DNA of 21,021 nucleotides, taken from contig JAQCNN010000072.1 of assembly GCA_028275005.1 (NCBI GenBank), forward strand, positions 1 to 21,021, in the 5' to 3' direction. The notes beneath the pieces were generated by a model. It had not been told where the DNA came from. It did not search any database and saw nothing but the letters and a program-made list of their open reading frames with translations. Source of the DNA: Salinirussus sp. (GTDB taxonomy: Archaea > Halobacteriota > Halobacteria > Halobacteriales > Haloarculaceae). A program made the position numbers and the translations under genes. This document shows positions 14,317-21,021 of the stretch, in pieces; the stretch's first letter is position 1; each line of letters opens with the position of its first letter.

Positions 14317-15847
14317 GTTTCCTGTTCGGCTGGGACTTGCGCTTCGAGCGCAGCATTTCCAGGTCCTGTACCAGCCGGGGCCGGGTCTCCTGTGGGTCGA
14401 GCACGTCGTCGACGAACCCCCGGTCGGCGGCGGTGTAGGGGTTGGCGAACTCCTCGCGGTAGTTGTCGATGAGTTCCTGGCGGCGTGTGTCGGGGTCCTC
14501 GGCCTCGGCCAGTTCGTCGCTGTAGAGGATATTCACCGCACCCCGTGGCCCCATCACGGCGATCTCGGCGGTCGGCCAGGCGTAGTTGACGTCGGCGCCG
14601 ATGTGTTTCGACGCCATCACGTCGTAGGCGCCGCCGTAGGCCTTCCGGGTGATGACCGTCGCCAGCGGGACCGTCGCCTCCGAGAACGCGTACAGCAGCT
14701 TCGCCCCGTGTTTGATGATCCCGTCGTGCTCCTGGTCGGTGCCGGGCATGAACCCGGGCACGTCCACGAACGTGAGGATCGGGATGTTGAACGCGTCACA
14801 GAAGCGGACGAACCGTGCCCCCTTCAGCGAGGCGTCGATGTCGAGCGTTCCGGCGTTGACCCGGGGCTGGTTGGCGACGACGCCAACCGCGTGGCCGTCC
14901 ATCCGGCCGAAGCCGACCACCAGATTCCGGGCGAACCCCTCCGCCACCTCGAAGAAGGAGCCCTCGTCGACCACACCCCCGATCACGTCCGTCATGTCGT
15001 AGGGCTTGCGTGGCTCGTCGGGCACCACCGTCTGTAGCTGTTCGTCCTCGCGGTCGGGGTCGTCCCAGGGGTCGACCCGTGGGGGGTCCTCGACGTTGTT
15101 CTGTGGGAGATACGACAGCAGGTGTCGCACCTGGTCTAAGGCCTCCTCCTCGTCGGCGACGGTGAACTGCGCGACGCCGGACTCCGTGGCGTGGGTGCCT
15201 GCCCCGCCGAGTTCGTCGAAGCCAACCTCCTCGCCCGTCACGGTCTCGATGACGTCAGGACCCGTAATGAACATGTGGCTGGTGTCCTCGACCATCATCA
15301 CGAAGTCGGTGATCGCCGGCGAGTAGACCGCCCCGCCGGCACACGGCCCCATGACCACCGAGATCTGGGGGACGACGCCGCTTGCCTTCTGATTGCGGTG
15401 GAAGATATCGGCGTAGCCGGCAAGCGAGTCGATCCCCTCCTGGATGCGCGCGCCGGCGGAGTCGTTGAGCCCGACGACGGGCGCGCCCGTCTCGAGGGCC
15501 TTGTCCATCACCTTCGTCACCTTCTCGGCGAAGATCTCGCCCAGCGACCCGCCGTAGACGGTGAAGTCGTGGGCGAACAGAAACACGGTGCGACCGTTGA
15601 CGTCGCCGTAGCCCGTCACCACGCCGTCACCGTAGTACTCCCGTTCCTGCATGTCGAAGGTGTGTGAGCGGTGGGTCCGGAACTCGTCGAACTCGGTGAA
15701 GGTGCCGTCGTCGAGGAAGTAGTCGACCCGCTCGCGGGCGGTTAGCTTCCCCTGGTCGTGCTGTTTCTGGATCCGCTCCTCGCCGCCGCCCTTCCGGGCC
15801 TCCTCGCGCATCGCCTCCAACTCCTCGATCCGCTCGTCCATCGTCAT
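14297..15847 (-). CDS. pccB: Propionyl-CoA carboxylase beta subunit (carboxyltransferase)
   Basis: A 516-residue carboxyltransferase with two crotonase-like halves. Visible landmarks are FLFAHDFTVYGGSLGE, GLNDSAGARIQEGIDSLAGY, VMGPCAGGAVYSPAITDFVM, then in the second half VGVVANQPRVNAG, FVDVPGFMPGTDQEHDGIIK, and RKAYGGAYDVMASKHIGAD. It transfers the carboxyl group from biotin on PccA to propionyl-CoA, giving methylmalonyl-CoA. The frame is open beyond the start, but MTMDERIEELEAMREEARKG is the family start, giving the usual length of about 515 residues. The next in-frame Met, two codons later, is an alternative. A TATA-like box and a six-codon upstream ORF precede it. Confidence 0.94.
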   Translation of the reverse strand: MTMDERIEELEAMREEARKGGGEERIQKQHDQGKLTARERVDYFLDDGTFTEFDEFRTHRSHTFDMQEREYYGDGVVTGYGDVNGRTVFLFAHDFTVYGGSLGEIFAEKVTKVMDKALETGAPVVGLNDSAGARIQEGIDSLAGYADIFHRNQKASGVVPQISVVMGPCAGGAVYSPAITDFVMMVEDTSHMFITGPDVIETVTGEEVGFDELGGAGTHATESGVAQFTVADEEEALDQVRHLLSYLPQNNVEDPPRVDPWDDPDREDEQLQTVVPDEPRKPYDMTDVIGGVVDEGSFFEVAEGFARNLVVGFGRMDGHAVGVVANQPRVNAGTLDIDASLKGARFVRFCDAFNIPILTFVDVPGFMPGTDQEHDGIIKHGAKLLYAFSEATVPLATVITRKAYGGAYDVMASKHIGADVNYAWPTAEIAVMGPRGAVNILYSDELAEAEDPDTRRQELIDNYREEFANPYTAADRGFVDDVLDPQETRPRLVQDLEMLRSKRKSQPNRKHGNIPL

Positions 15848-15864
15848 GTGGTCACGGTCTCCAT
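15844..15864 (-). promoter_or_regulatory. Six-codon upstream ORF overlapping the pccB start
   Basis: Minus-strand ATG at 15864 opens the frame METVTT and stops at TGA 15846-15844. The TGA overlaps the pccB ATG (ATGA). The TATA-like box at 15889-15895 is centred about 27 nt upstream of this ATG, so the predicted transcript would begin at or very near it. Ribosomes entering a leaderless mRNA could translate the mini-ORF and reinitiate on pccB. This may be chance. Confidence 0.35.
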
Positions 15865-15888
15865 TGGCGATTTCATGCAGTACCTGGG

Positions 15889-15895
15889 TAAAAAG
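15889..15895 (-). promoter_or_regulatory. TATA-like box of the pcc operon
   Basis: Minus-strand CTTTTTA, part of CTTTTTACC, is identical to the box of the Bat-like regulator at the left edge. It is centred about 45 nt upstream of the pccB ATG, so a transcript would carry a leader of about 18 nt. Confidence 0.5.
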
Positions 15896-15983
15896 GATTC
15901 TGTATCCTGACACGCACACCGCCTCCCGCCGTCGGGTGCGCCGGGCCGGTCGGTGCCGGTGTCGTTGGCCCCGCTTGCCGGGC

Positions 15984-16694
15984 TCATGCCTCACCGTAGA
16001 CGGGGACGGCGGCCCCGCTGGTGACACTCGCCGCGTCCGAACACAGAAACAGCATCACATCCGCGATATCCGCCGGGTCGACCCACGTGTCGTAATCGGC
16101 GCCCGACATCATGTCCCGGTTCATCGGCGTGTCGATGACGCTCGGCATCACGGCGTTTGCCCGCAACTCACCCAGGTTCTCCTCGGCGATGGTCTCGGTC
16201 AGGAGCCGGATACCGGCCTTCGTCGCCCGGTAGATACCGTCGCCCTCGCCGCCTTCCAGCGAGGAGCGCGCCGAGACGCTGACGACTGCCCCGCCGGTCT
16301 CCTTGAGGTGTGGAATGGCGTGTTTCGAGGCCAGAAACATCGTCCTCAGGTTCACGTCGAACAGGAACTCGAAGGTCTCCGCGTCGGTCCGTTCGATGTG
16401 GTCGCCCCCGCGCCAGGTGCCCGCGATATTCAGCAGGGCGTCCAACCGGCCGTGCTTCTCGACGACCTCCGCAACGGTGTCCTCGACCTGTGACTCGTCG
16501 GTGAAATCACCCTGATAGAAGTCGATTCGGTCGGGCTCCTCGAGTAGAAAGTCCTCGCTGTCTGCCGCCACGAGGTCGGCCCCACAGACTGTCGCGTCCG
16601 CCGCGAGGAACCGTTCGGCCGCCGCGCTCCCGAGCGCGCCGCCGACCCCCGTTACCAGCACGACCCGGTCGCCGAACTCGAACTCGACTGACAT
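15984..16694 (-). CDS. Short-chain dehydrogenase/reductase (SDR)
   Basis: A 236-residue classical SDR. The coenzyme loop reads VVLVTGVGGALGSAAAERFL, the mid-strand motif is LLNIAG, and the catalytic Ser-Tyr-Lys occurs as SVSARSS and IYRATKAG. PSVIDTPMNRDM follows, and VTSGAAVPVYG closes the fold. Such proteins act as NAD(P)-dependent oxidoreductases on alcohols, ketones or acyl thioesters. The nearness to the pcc operon (same strand, 136-nt gap with a separate promoter) makes a ketoacyl- or hydroxyacyl-CoA role possible but unproven. The start MSVEFEFGDRVVLVTG at 16694 is preferred because a TATA-like box lies 27 nt upstream; the longer open frame gives Arg-rich, non-haloarchaeal sequence. 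Confidence 0.9.
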   Translation of the reverse strand: MSVEFEFGDRVVLVTGVGGALGSAAAERFLAADATVCGADLVAADSEDFLLEEPDRIDFYQGDFTDESQVEDTVAEVVEKHGRLDALLNIAGTWRGGDHIERTDAETFEFLFDVNLRTMFLASKHAIPHLKETGGAVVSVSARSSLEGGEGDGIYRATKAGIRLLTETIAEENLGELRANAVMPSVIDTPMNRDMMSGADYDTWVDPADIADVMLFLCSDAASVTSGAAVPVYGEA

Positions 16695-16715
16695 ACGTGG
16701 ACTAAGCGCCCGTGC

Positions 16716-16726
16716 GAACAAAAAAG
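16716..16726 (-). promoter_or_regulatory. TATA-like box of the SDR gene
   Basis: Minus-strand CTTTTTTGTTC is centred 27 nt upstream of the SDR ATG at 16694, consistent with a leaderless transcript. Confidence 0.5.
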
Positions 16727-16878
16727 CCGCCCCACCCAGTCGGGCACTCGATGGCGACCCCCGACGCCCGCCTCGAACAGGAAGGGCCAGTCCGGGCGGA
16801 ACCATTTCGCACCCCGTACGGTCTCTTCCCCGCCGGATTCGCGCGCGCTGGGCTCGCTCCCGGGGTTCCGTGAGAACT

Positions 16879-17877
16879 ATGGACACGGACCAAACGGATC
16901 TCGAACCGATCGAGCCGAGCACCGCGCAGGAACTGTACCTCGACCACAAAGCGAGCGAGTACGCCGAAGAGACCGTTCAGGCACACCGCTACCGGACGAA
17001 TCACTTCGTGGAGTGGTGCGGCATCGAGGACATCGACAACCTGAATGACCTGACCGGCCGAAGCATCCAGCGCTACCGGCTCTGGCGGCAGGAGACCGGC
17101 GACCTCGCGAAGATCACGCTCAACCAGCAGATGAGCACCATCCGGGTGTTCCTGAAGTGGGCCGGCTCCATCGAAGCCGTCCCTGCGAACCTCTACGACA
17201 AGGTCATGGTCCCGCGAGTCACCCCCGAGCAGGAGCGGCGGGACGAGACGCTCTCGTCAGACGCGGCCTCGGACATCCTGGACCACCTCTCGACGTTCCA
17301 CTACGCATCGCTCGACCACGCGCTGTTCGCACTGCTCTGGGAGACCGGGATGCGTCTGGGCGGGGCCAACTCCCTCGACGTCGGCGACGTCCACGTCGAA
17401 GAGGAGGCGATCGAAGTCGTTCATCGACCCGAACAGGGAACGCGATTGAAGAACGGCCTGAACGGACAGCGGCCGGTCGCGATCACGGCAACGCTCGCCC
17501 GGCTCCTCGACCGGTACATCGAGAACACGCGACGTGACCTGCCCGACGAGTACGGACGGAAGCCACTGTTCACGAGCCGCCAGGGACGCCTGTCGAAGGC
17601 CGGACTCCGCCGGCACGTCTATCGGGTCACCGCACCGTGCTTCCGCAGCGAGCCGTGCCCCGACTGCACCGGTGACGCGGACGCGAAGTGCCCCGAGGCC
17701 GTGAGTCCGCACGCGATCCGCCGCGGGAGCATCACGCACGCACTCACCGAGGACGTGCCGGTCGAAGTGGTCAGCGACCGGATGAACGTCACCCGGGACG
17801 TCCTCGACAGGCACTACGACAAGCGCTCGGAAGAAGTGAAACCCGAGCAGCGGCGGGGATATCTGGAGAATCTCTAA
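16879..17877 (+). CDS. Tyrosine recombinase / phage-type integrase (first copy)
   Basis: A 332-residue site-specific recombinase. It has an N-terminal SAM-like core-binding domain (about 13-95) and a catalytic domain with the expected residues: Arg159 (TGMRLGGANSLD), Lys191 (RLKNGLNGQRPV), His278-x-x-Arg281 (VSPHAIRRGS) and the nucleophile Tyr313 (LDRHYDKR). Before HxxR lies a cluster of cysteines (254, 260, 263, 271) that may bind a metal. The start ATG at 16879 is taken; a GTG at 16870 is possible. All catalytic residues are present, so the protein may be active. It is paralogous to the recombinase at 19354-20406 and points toward the fic gene. No TATA-like box is obvious upstream. Confidence 0.93.
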   Translation: MDTDQTDLEPIEPSTAQELYLDHKASEYAEETVQAHRYRTNHFVEWCGIEDIDNLNDLTGRSIQRYRLWRQETGDLAKITLNQQMSTIRVFLKWAGSIEAVPANLYDKVMVPRVTPEQERRDETLSSDAASDILDHLSTFHYASLDHALFALLWETGMRLGGANSLDVGDVHVEEEAIEVVHRPEQGTRLKNGLNGQRPVAITATLARLLDRYIENTRRDLPDEYGRKPLFTSRQGRLSKAGLRRHVYRVTAPCFRSEPCPDCTGDADAKCPEAVSPHAIRRGSITHALTEDVPVEVVSDRMNVTRDVLDRHYDKRSEEVKPEQRRGYLENL

Positions 17878-17962
17878 CGGTAGGTCTGCCAGTATTCAAC
17901 CTCTCTGCCGCAGCGTTTCAGCAGACCACTTACGCCACCGTTCAGTAACCGTTTTTGGCGAG

Positions 17963-18068
17963 CCGTTTACTTAGCGCAAAGCCGTCTAGGTTCTCCTACC
18001 CTCCGTTTACTCAGCCTTGGACGCAGCTGTCTAACTAAACGATCTGCGAAAATTATTTACTAAAACGG
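17963..18068. repeat. Four copies of a CGTTTA-type motif upstream of fic
   Basis: Two direct copies, CCGTTTACTTAGC (17963-17975) and CCGTTTACTCAGC (18003-18015), are followed by two inverted ones: CTAACTAAACG (18031-18041, reading CGTTTAGTTAG on the other strand) and TTTACTAAAACGG (18056-18068, reading CCGTTTTAGTAAA). The last overlaps the fic TATA-like box. The arrangement suggests an operator array for a repressor, perhaps the C-terminal winged helix of the Fic protein, or arm sites for a recombinase. Confidence 0.55.
18050..18060 (+). promoter_or_regulatory. TATA-like box of fic
   Basis: AAATTATTTAC is centred about 29 nt upstream of the fic ATG at 18084, the spacing of a leaderless haloarchaeal promoter. 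It is flanked by the two inverted CGTTTA-type motifs. Confidence 0.6.
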
Positions 18069-18083
18069 TGCGAAGCGTGGCTA

Positions 18084-19292
18084 ATGAAAGACGGGTACCT
18101 CGTCGATTCACCGGCACCGGGAAAGTACCTGTCCGCCGATTCTGCCGCGTCGCTTCCCGCGTCGAAGTTCTACATGCCGGATAACCTGCCGCCGTCAGTA
18201 GAACTGTCACCGGCAGTCATCGAAGCGAACGGCCGGGCAATGCACTCGCTCGGTCGGCTCGACGGGTTCTGGAGCGAGATCGAAGGCCCCGACGCGGCGT
18301 TCGGGCTGTTCGTCTACAAAGAGGCCGAGCAGTCATCGCAGGTAGAAGGGACCCAGGTGACCGTCTCGGACATGTTGCGGAAGGGGATCGACTCGAAGGA
18401 CGTCCGGGAGGCCCGGAACTACGCCGAGGCGTTACGGGCGGCGACGAGAGAGCTGCTCCGGGAGGGGCGAAGCCGAAGGAACCTCTCTCTCGATCTTGTC
18501 AAGTCGCTCCACGAGTCGCTCATGGAGTCCGGCCGAACGGACGACGAGGATCCCCGCCCGGGAGCATTCCGCTCGGGGTACGTCTGGATCGAAGAGGAGA
18601 ACCAGAGCGGCTACGGGACCAGCGTCCGGTTCGTCCCGCCGAAGGCGAGCACCGCGGAGTCGAAGATGGAGGACTTCGAGGAGTACATGCAGTCCGACGG
18701 GGAGTACCCCGACCTGGTCGATATCGGGCTCCTCCACTATCAGCTCGAGACCATCCACCCGTTCGTCGACGGAAACGGCCGCGTGGGTCGTCTCCTCATC
18801 GTCTTGCTGCTGATCGCGTCGGACATCCTCGTCCACCCGCTGTTCTATCTCAGTTCCTACATCCGGCGCAACCGCGACGAGTACACCGACCTCCTGCTGG
18901 CCGTCAACGAGGAGGGCGAGTGGAACGCCTGGCTCGAGTTCTTCCTCGACGGGATCAGAGAGCAGGCCGACGAAGCGTTCAGCCGAGCGAAGCTCCTCCT
19001 CCGGCTGCGGACGGAGTACCGAGAGCAGTACAACGACGCCGCGCCGTCCGTCCAGGAACTCGCCGATGCCGTCTTCGTCGAACCGATTTTCACCGTCTCT
19101 CGGGCTGCGGAACTGATCGACATGTCGTATCCGGCGGCGAACAATGCGGTCGACCGTCTCGAGGCGGACGGGCTGATCGAGGAACAGACCGGCAAAGAGC
19201 GATACCGGGAGTTCCGTGCCATGGAAGTCCTCGACGTGCTGAATCGGGGCGTCGAAGAGATTCCGTCCCCAGGTGAACTCATGGCCGAGTGA
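18084..19292 (+). CDS. Fic-domain protein (probable AMPylase, class II) with winged helix
   Basis: A 402-residue protein. The Fic active site HPFVDGNGRVGR spans residues 225-236 (His225 general base, Asp229 metal, Arg233/Arg236 phosphate contacts). Upstream, SSQVEG (84-89) fits the inhibitory-helix motif [S/T]xxxE[G/N], with Glu88 positioned to block ATP, which places it with class II Fic proteins whose N-terminal helix inhibits in cis. The N-terminal part (about 30-60, MPDNLPP ... AMHSLGRLDG) matches the Fic N-terminal domain. The C-terminal segment 335-385 looks like a winged helix (VSRAAELIDMSYPAANNAVD). Fic enzymes transfer AMP to Ser, Thr or Tyr of target proteins; the target is unknown. 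The architecture resembles stand-alone Shewanella-type Fic proteins, and a toxin or signalling role is possible. Confidence 0.93.
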   Translation: MKDGYLVDSPAPGKYLSADSAASLPASKFYMPDNLPPSVELSPAVIEANGRAMHSLGRLDGFWSEIEGPDAAFGLFVYKEAEQSSQVEGTQVTVSDMLRKGIDSKDVREARNYAEALRAATRELLREGRSRRNLSLDLVKSLHESLMESGRTDDEDPRPGAFRSGYVWIEEENQSGYGTSVRFVPPKASTAESKMEDFEEYMQSDGEYPDLVDIGLLHYQLETIHPFVDGNGRVGRLLIVLLLIASDILVHPLFYLSSYIRRNRDEYTDLLLAVNEEGEWNAWLEFFLDGIREQADEAFSRAKLLLRLRTEYREQYNDAAPSVQELADAVFVEPIFTVSRAAELIDMSYPAANNAVDRLEADGLIEEQTGKERYREFRAMEVLDVLNRGVEEIPSPGELMAE

Positions 19293-19353
19293 CGTCGGAT
19301 GCCGGAATCAGAAGTCGGGTACATCGGTCGGGGGCCGACCGTCAGCTCGTCGA

Positions 19354-20406
19354 TCAAGCACTCGAGTATTCGGCCAGGTGCTTCTCCAGTTCCTCCCGCC
19401 GGCGGCGGGACTTCTGTTGCTCGGCCCGGTGGTCGTAGTGCTTGTCGAGCACGGGCACGGACACGTCCACCCGGTCGCTCAGGAGCTCTTTGGGCATTCC
19501 GGCGTCGAGCTGGTTCATGATAGCCCACTTTCGGAGCGGGTGAGTACTGAACCCCGACGGGCACTCGGACGCGTTGTCGTTCTTGACGGCGTCGCACTCG
19601 GCCTCCTCCCGGTCGTGAGGGCAGTCGGTCGAGTACACGCACGGCCGGGTCATCTTGTAGAAATCCCGACGTATCGTCGTCGTGGAGACCCGGCCGGCAG
19701 ACGTCGCGAACAGCGGCTCGCGTCCATACTCGTCGGCGACATCGGAGCGGTTGTACTCGACGTAGTCGACCACGAAATCCCGAAGCTCCGGGGAAATGTT
19801 GACGATCCGCTCGCCGTCAGGCCCGTTCTTGAGCGGCGTGCCGTAGTCTTCGGTCTTTTCGGGCCGGTGGCAGAGGTGGATTACCAGGCCCTCACGATCG
19901 AGGTCACCCAGGTCGATCGCCCGGATCGCACCCATTCGGAGGCCGATCTCGGCTATGAGCTCGAACTCGACGTGCCGACGGGACGCGTACTCGAACTGCC
20001 GGAAGTACGACCGGATTCCCTCGACCTCGTCATCCGCAGGGACATCTGTATTGACCTCCTCGTCCGGCGGAACGTTGGGCATCGGGACCCGCTCCGCGAC
20101 GCCCTCGGCGACAGCGTGGATCCGCTCGCAGAAGCGGAGGAACCGACGGAGTATCGCGAGGTTTCCGTTGAGGCTGATCGTGGCGAGTTCGGTTTCGTTC
20201 TTCCGCCAGGTCTTGAACCGCATGAGCTCGCGACCGCCGACCTCGTTCATATCGGCGATGTCGACCTCGTCGGTCCAGTCGACGAACGCACCCAGAGCCG
20301 AGGTGTGTTTCCGCCGGGTGGCGGTCCGCAGGCTGTCTCGACGGTGCTCGAGGTACCAGTCGAGGGCGTCCTGCGGCGCGAGCGATTCGAAGTCGTCCTG
20401 GGTCAT
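19354..20406 (-). CDS. Tyrosine recombinase / phage-type integrase (second copy)
   Basis: A 350-residue site-specific recombinase, paralogous to the one at 16879-17877 with the same N-terminal domain layout and catalytic residues: Arg157 (IGLRMGAIRAID), Lys193 (PLKNGPDGER), His289-x-x-Arg292 (FSTHPLRKWA) and Tyr324 (LDKHYDHR). Cysteines 256, 262, 271 and 282 form the same pre-HxxR cluster (CVYSTDCP ... ECPSG). The C-terminus is a basic, then acidic helix (KSRRRREELEKHLAEY). It is encoded 12 nt downstream of the ribbon-helix-helix gene, probably in one transcript, and is convergent with fic (61-nt gap). It appears intact. Confidence 0.93.
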   Translation of the reverse strand: MTQDDFESLAPQDALDWYLEHRRDSLRTATRRKHTSALGAFVDWTDEVDIADMNEVGGRELMRFKTWRKNETELATISLNGNLAILRRFLRFCERIHAVAEGVAERVPMPNVPPDEEVNTDVPADDEVEGIRSYFRQFEYASRRHVEFELIAEIGLRMGAIRAIDLGDLDREGLVIHLCHRPEKTEDYGTPLKNGPDGERIVNISPELRDFVVDYVEYNRSDVADEYGREPLFATSAGRVSTTTIRRDFYKMTRPCVYSTDCPHDREEAECDAVKNDNASECPSGFSTHPLRKWAIMNQLDAGMPKELLSDRVDVSVPVLDKHYDHRAEQQKSRRRREELEKHLAEYSSA

Positions 20407-20418
20407 CTGGGTAGGGTG

Positions 20419-20673
20419 CTATCGGTCCTCGGTTCCGGCCCACTCCTGCTCTTTCTGTGGCTCGAGGATGTCAAGTCTCGCCAGCGGCCCGAGACCCAGT
20501 TCATCCGAGCGGAAGACCGGGATGTCGTCCGGGTTCTCCGATACGTAGTACCGGAACCCCCGCGCGAGGAGGTCGGACCTGGAGAAGTCTGTTTGCTCAA
20601 GCGCATCTCGGATCCGCTCGGCTTCCTCGGCCGATAACCGGGTCGCGAACGCTTCTGTTTCGCCCGTTGTCAT
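20419..20673 (-). CDS. Ribbon-helix-helix-like protein preceding the recombinase
   Basis: An 84-residue protein with the ribbon-helix-helix order in residues 7-46: a short strand (EAFATRLS), helix A (AEEAERIRDALEQTD) and helix B beginning SRSDLLARGFRYYVSEN. The C-terminal half (DIPVFRSDELGLGPLARLDI) is not recognised. Such proteins are small dimeric DNA binders, and many autoregulate or control element excision. Here it would be co-transcribed with the recombinase 12 nt downstream, perhaps as its regulator or accessory (excisionase-like) factor. The ATG at 20673 has a TATA-like box 24-32 nt upstream. The fold assignment is by pattern only. Confidence 0.75.
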   Translation of the reverse strand: MTTGETEAFATRLSAEEAERIRDALEQTDFSRSDLLARGFRYYVSENPDDIPVFRSDELGLGPLARLDILEPQKEQEWAGTEDR

Positions 20674-20696
20674 CGATCAAGTGGAGGGGCCCCGGA

Positions 20697-20705
20697 CATA
20701 AATAG
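20697..20705 (-). promoter_or_regulatory. TATA-like box of the RHH-recombinase operon
   Basis: Minus-strand CTATTTATG is centred about 28 nt upstream of the ATG at 20673. The palindrome GGGGCCCC (20686-20693) lies between it and the start, a possible operator for the RHH protein. Confidence 0.55.
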
Positions 20706-21021
20706 AATGGAGAAAATTGGCGTATTGGGCCCCCAACCGCCGAAATTCTGGATTTACATAGTGTAATTGGCAGATGGGTGGAGAAACGTTTGAAAATGAA
20801 AGGCGGACTGGTTTGGGAGCGAAAATCCGTCGCCAATTCAAGCGAACGGACGGTCATGTGGACTGGATGGTGGAGGAATGGTCACAGGCTCGGAAGCTGG
20901 TATCGATGCGCGCGTTTTTTATCCAACAATGTACCTCACAGGCTCCTGACTGATTCTGAAGTTCGTTTCAATAACATTCCACAATTTCGAAACAACCCGG
21001 TGTCTCTTGGAGTACCGGTAT
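20706..21021. other. AT-rich right-edge region without a recognised gene
   Basis: About 315 bases, distinctly less GC-rich than the rest. On the plus strand the frame starting at ATG 20796 stays open to the window edge (75 codons, MKGGLVWERKSVANSSERTV...), but it lacks the acidic bias of haloarchaeal proteins and may be chance. On the minus strand the open end of another frame stops at 20919-20921 (ending VRYIVG) and could be the C-terminus of a gene entering from the right. A short motif, AATTGGC, occurs at 20715 and 20765 and inverted at 20832-20838 (within CGCCAATT), possibly a binding site for the recombinase or the RHH protein. A T-run after CGCGCG (20909-20920) could be a terminator for plus-strand transcripts. 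Confidence 0.4.

Larger units (their letters stand above)
16879..21021. mobile_element. Probable integrative element or its remnant (recombinase-fic-recombinase)
   Basis: From 16879 to the right edge the content changes from core metabolism to two tyrosine recombinases, a Fic protein and a ribbon-helix-helix protein. The intergenic DNA (17878-18083 and 20674-21021) is much more AT-rich than spacers elsewhere. I found no duplicated attachment site and no tRNA gene at the left end, and the right end is outside the window, so the borders are guesses. It may be one element, two abutting elements, or a decayed one, although the three large genes are intact. Confidence 0.5.

Noticed and set aside
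16695..16878. tRNA gene as attachment site at the left end of the element
   Set aside because: No T-arm (GTTCRA) or plausible cloverleaf was found in the spacer.
19273..20637. 454-codon plus-strand frame opposite the second recombinase and the RHH gene
   Set aside because: Antisense to a recombinase with a full set of catalytic residues; no promoter or domain.

Overview
The window reads as chromosomal DNA of a haloarchaeon (class Halobacteria). The evidence is a very GC-rich sequence, strongly acidic proteins, ribosomal protein S17e (archaeal/eukaryotic type), CofD of coenzyme F420 synthesis, a three-subunit propionyl-CoA carboxylase with the small PccX subunit, and TATA-like boxes centred about 27 nt upstream of many start codons, as expected for leaderless mRNAs. 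I cannot name the genus from this alone. No tRNA, rRNA or CRISPR array was recognised.

Layout. (1) 1-3217, minus strand: the first 30 codons of a Bat-like HTH regulator run off the left edge, followed by a 645-base stretch with no convincing gene, a geranylgeranyl-reductase-family flavoprotein, and aspartate-semialdehyde dehydrogenase. (2) 3314-6858, minus strand: a nested inverted-repeat element, S17e with its own promoter, and a tight operon cofD > Dus-like TIM barrel > CitG-like > DUF447. (3) 6948-9193, plus strand: an HD-domain phosphohydrolase overlapping an amidohydrolase. (4) 9356-12167: biotin protein ligase (minus), divergent from a Tat lipoprotein with a DUF3179 domain and an overlapping membrane protein with a MerT-like Cys-Cys motif. 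(5) 12174-16694, minus strand: the propionyl-CoA carboxylase operon pccB-pccX-pccA, preceded by an SDR dehydrogenase. The nearby biotin ligase would modify PccA. (6) 16879 to the right edge: an accessory region with two paralogous tyrosine recombinases flanking a Fic-domain protein. The second recombinase follows a ribbon-helix-helix protein. The intergenic DNA here is visibly more AT-rich, so this is probably part of an integrated element.

The observations most worth following up are the cofD/Dus-like/CitG-like/DUF447 operon (a plausible uncharacterised cofactor-related pathway), the recombinase-Fic-recombinase module with a four-copy CGTTTA-type motif array over the fic promoter, the nested palindrome touching the S17e stop codon, and a six-codon upstream ORF whose stop overlaps the pccB start.
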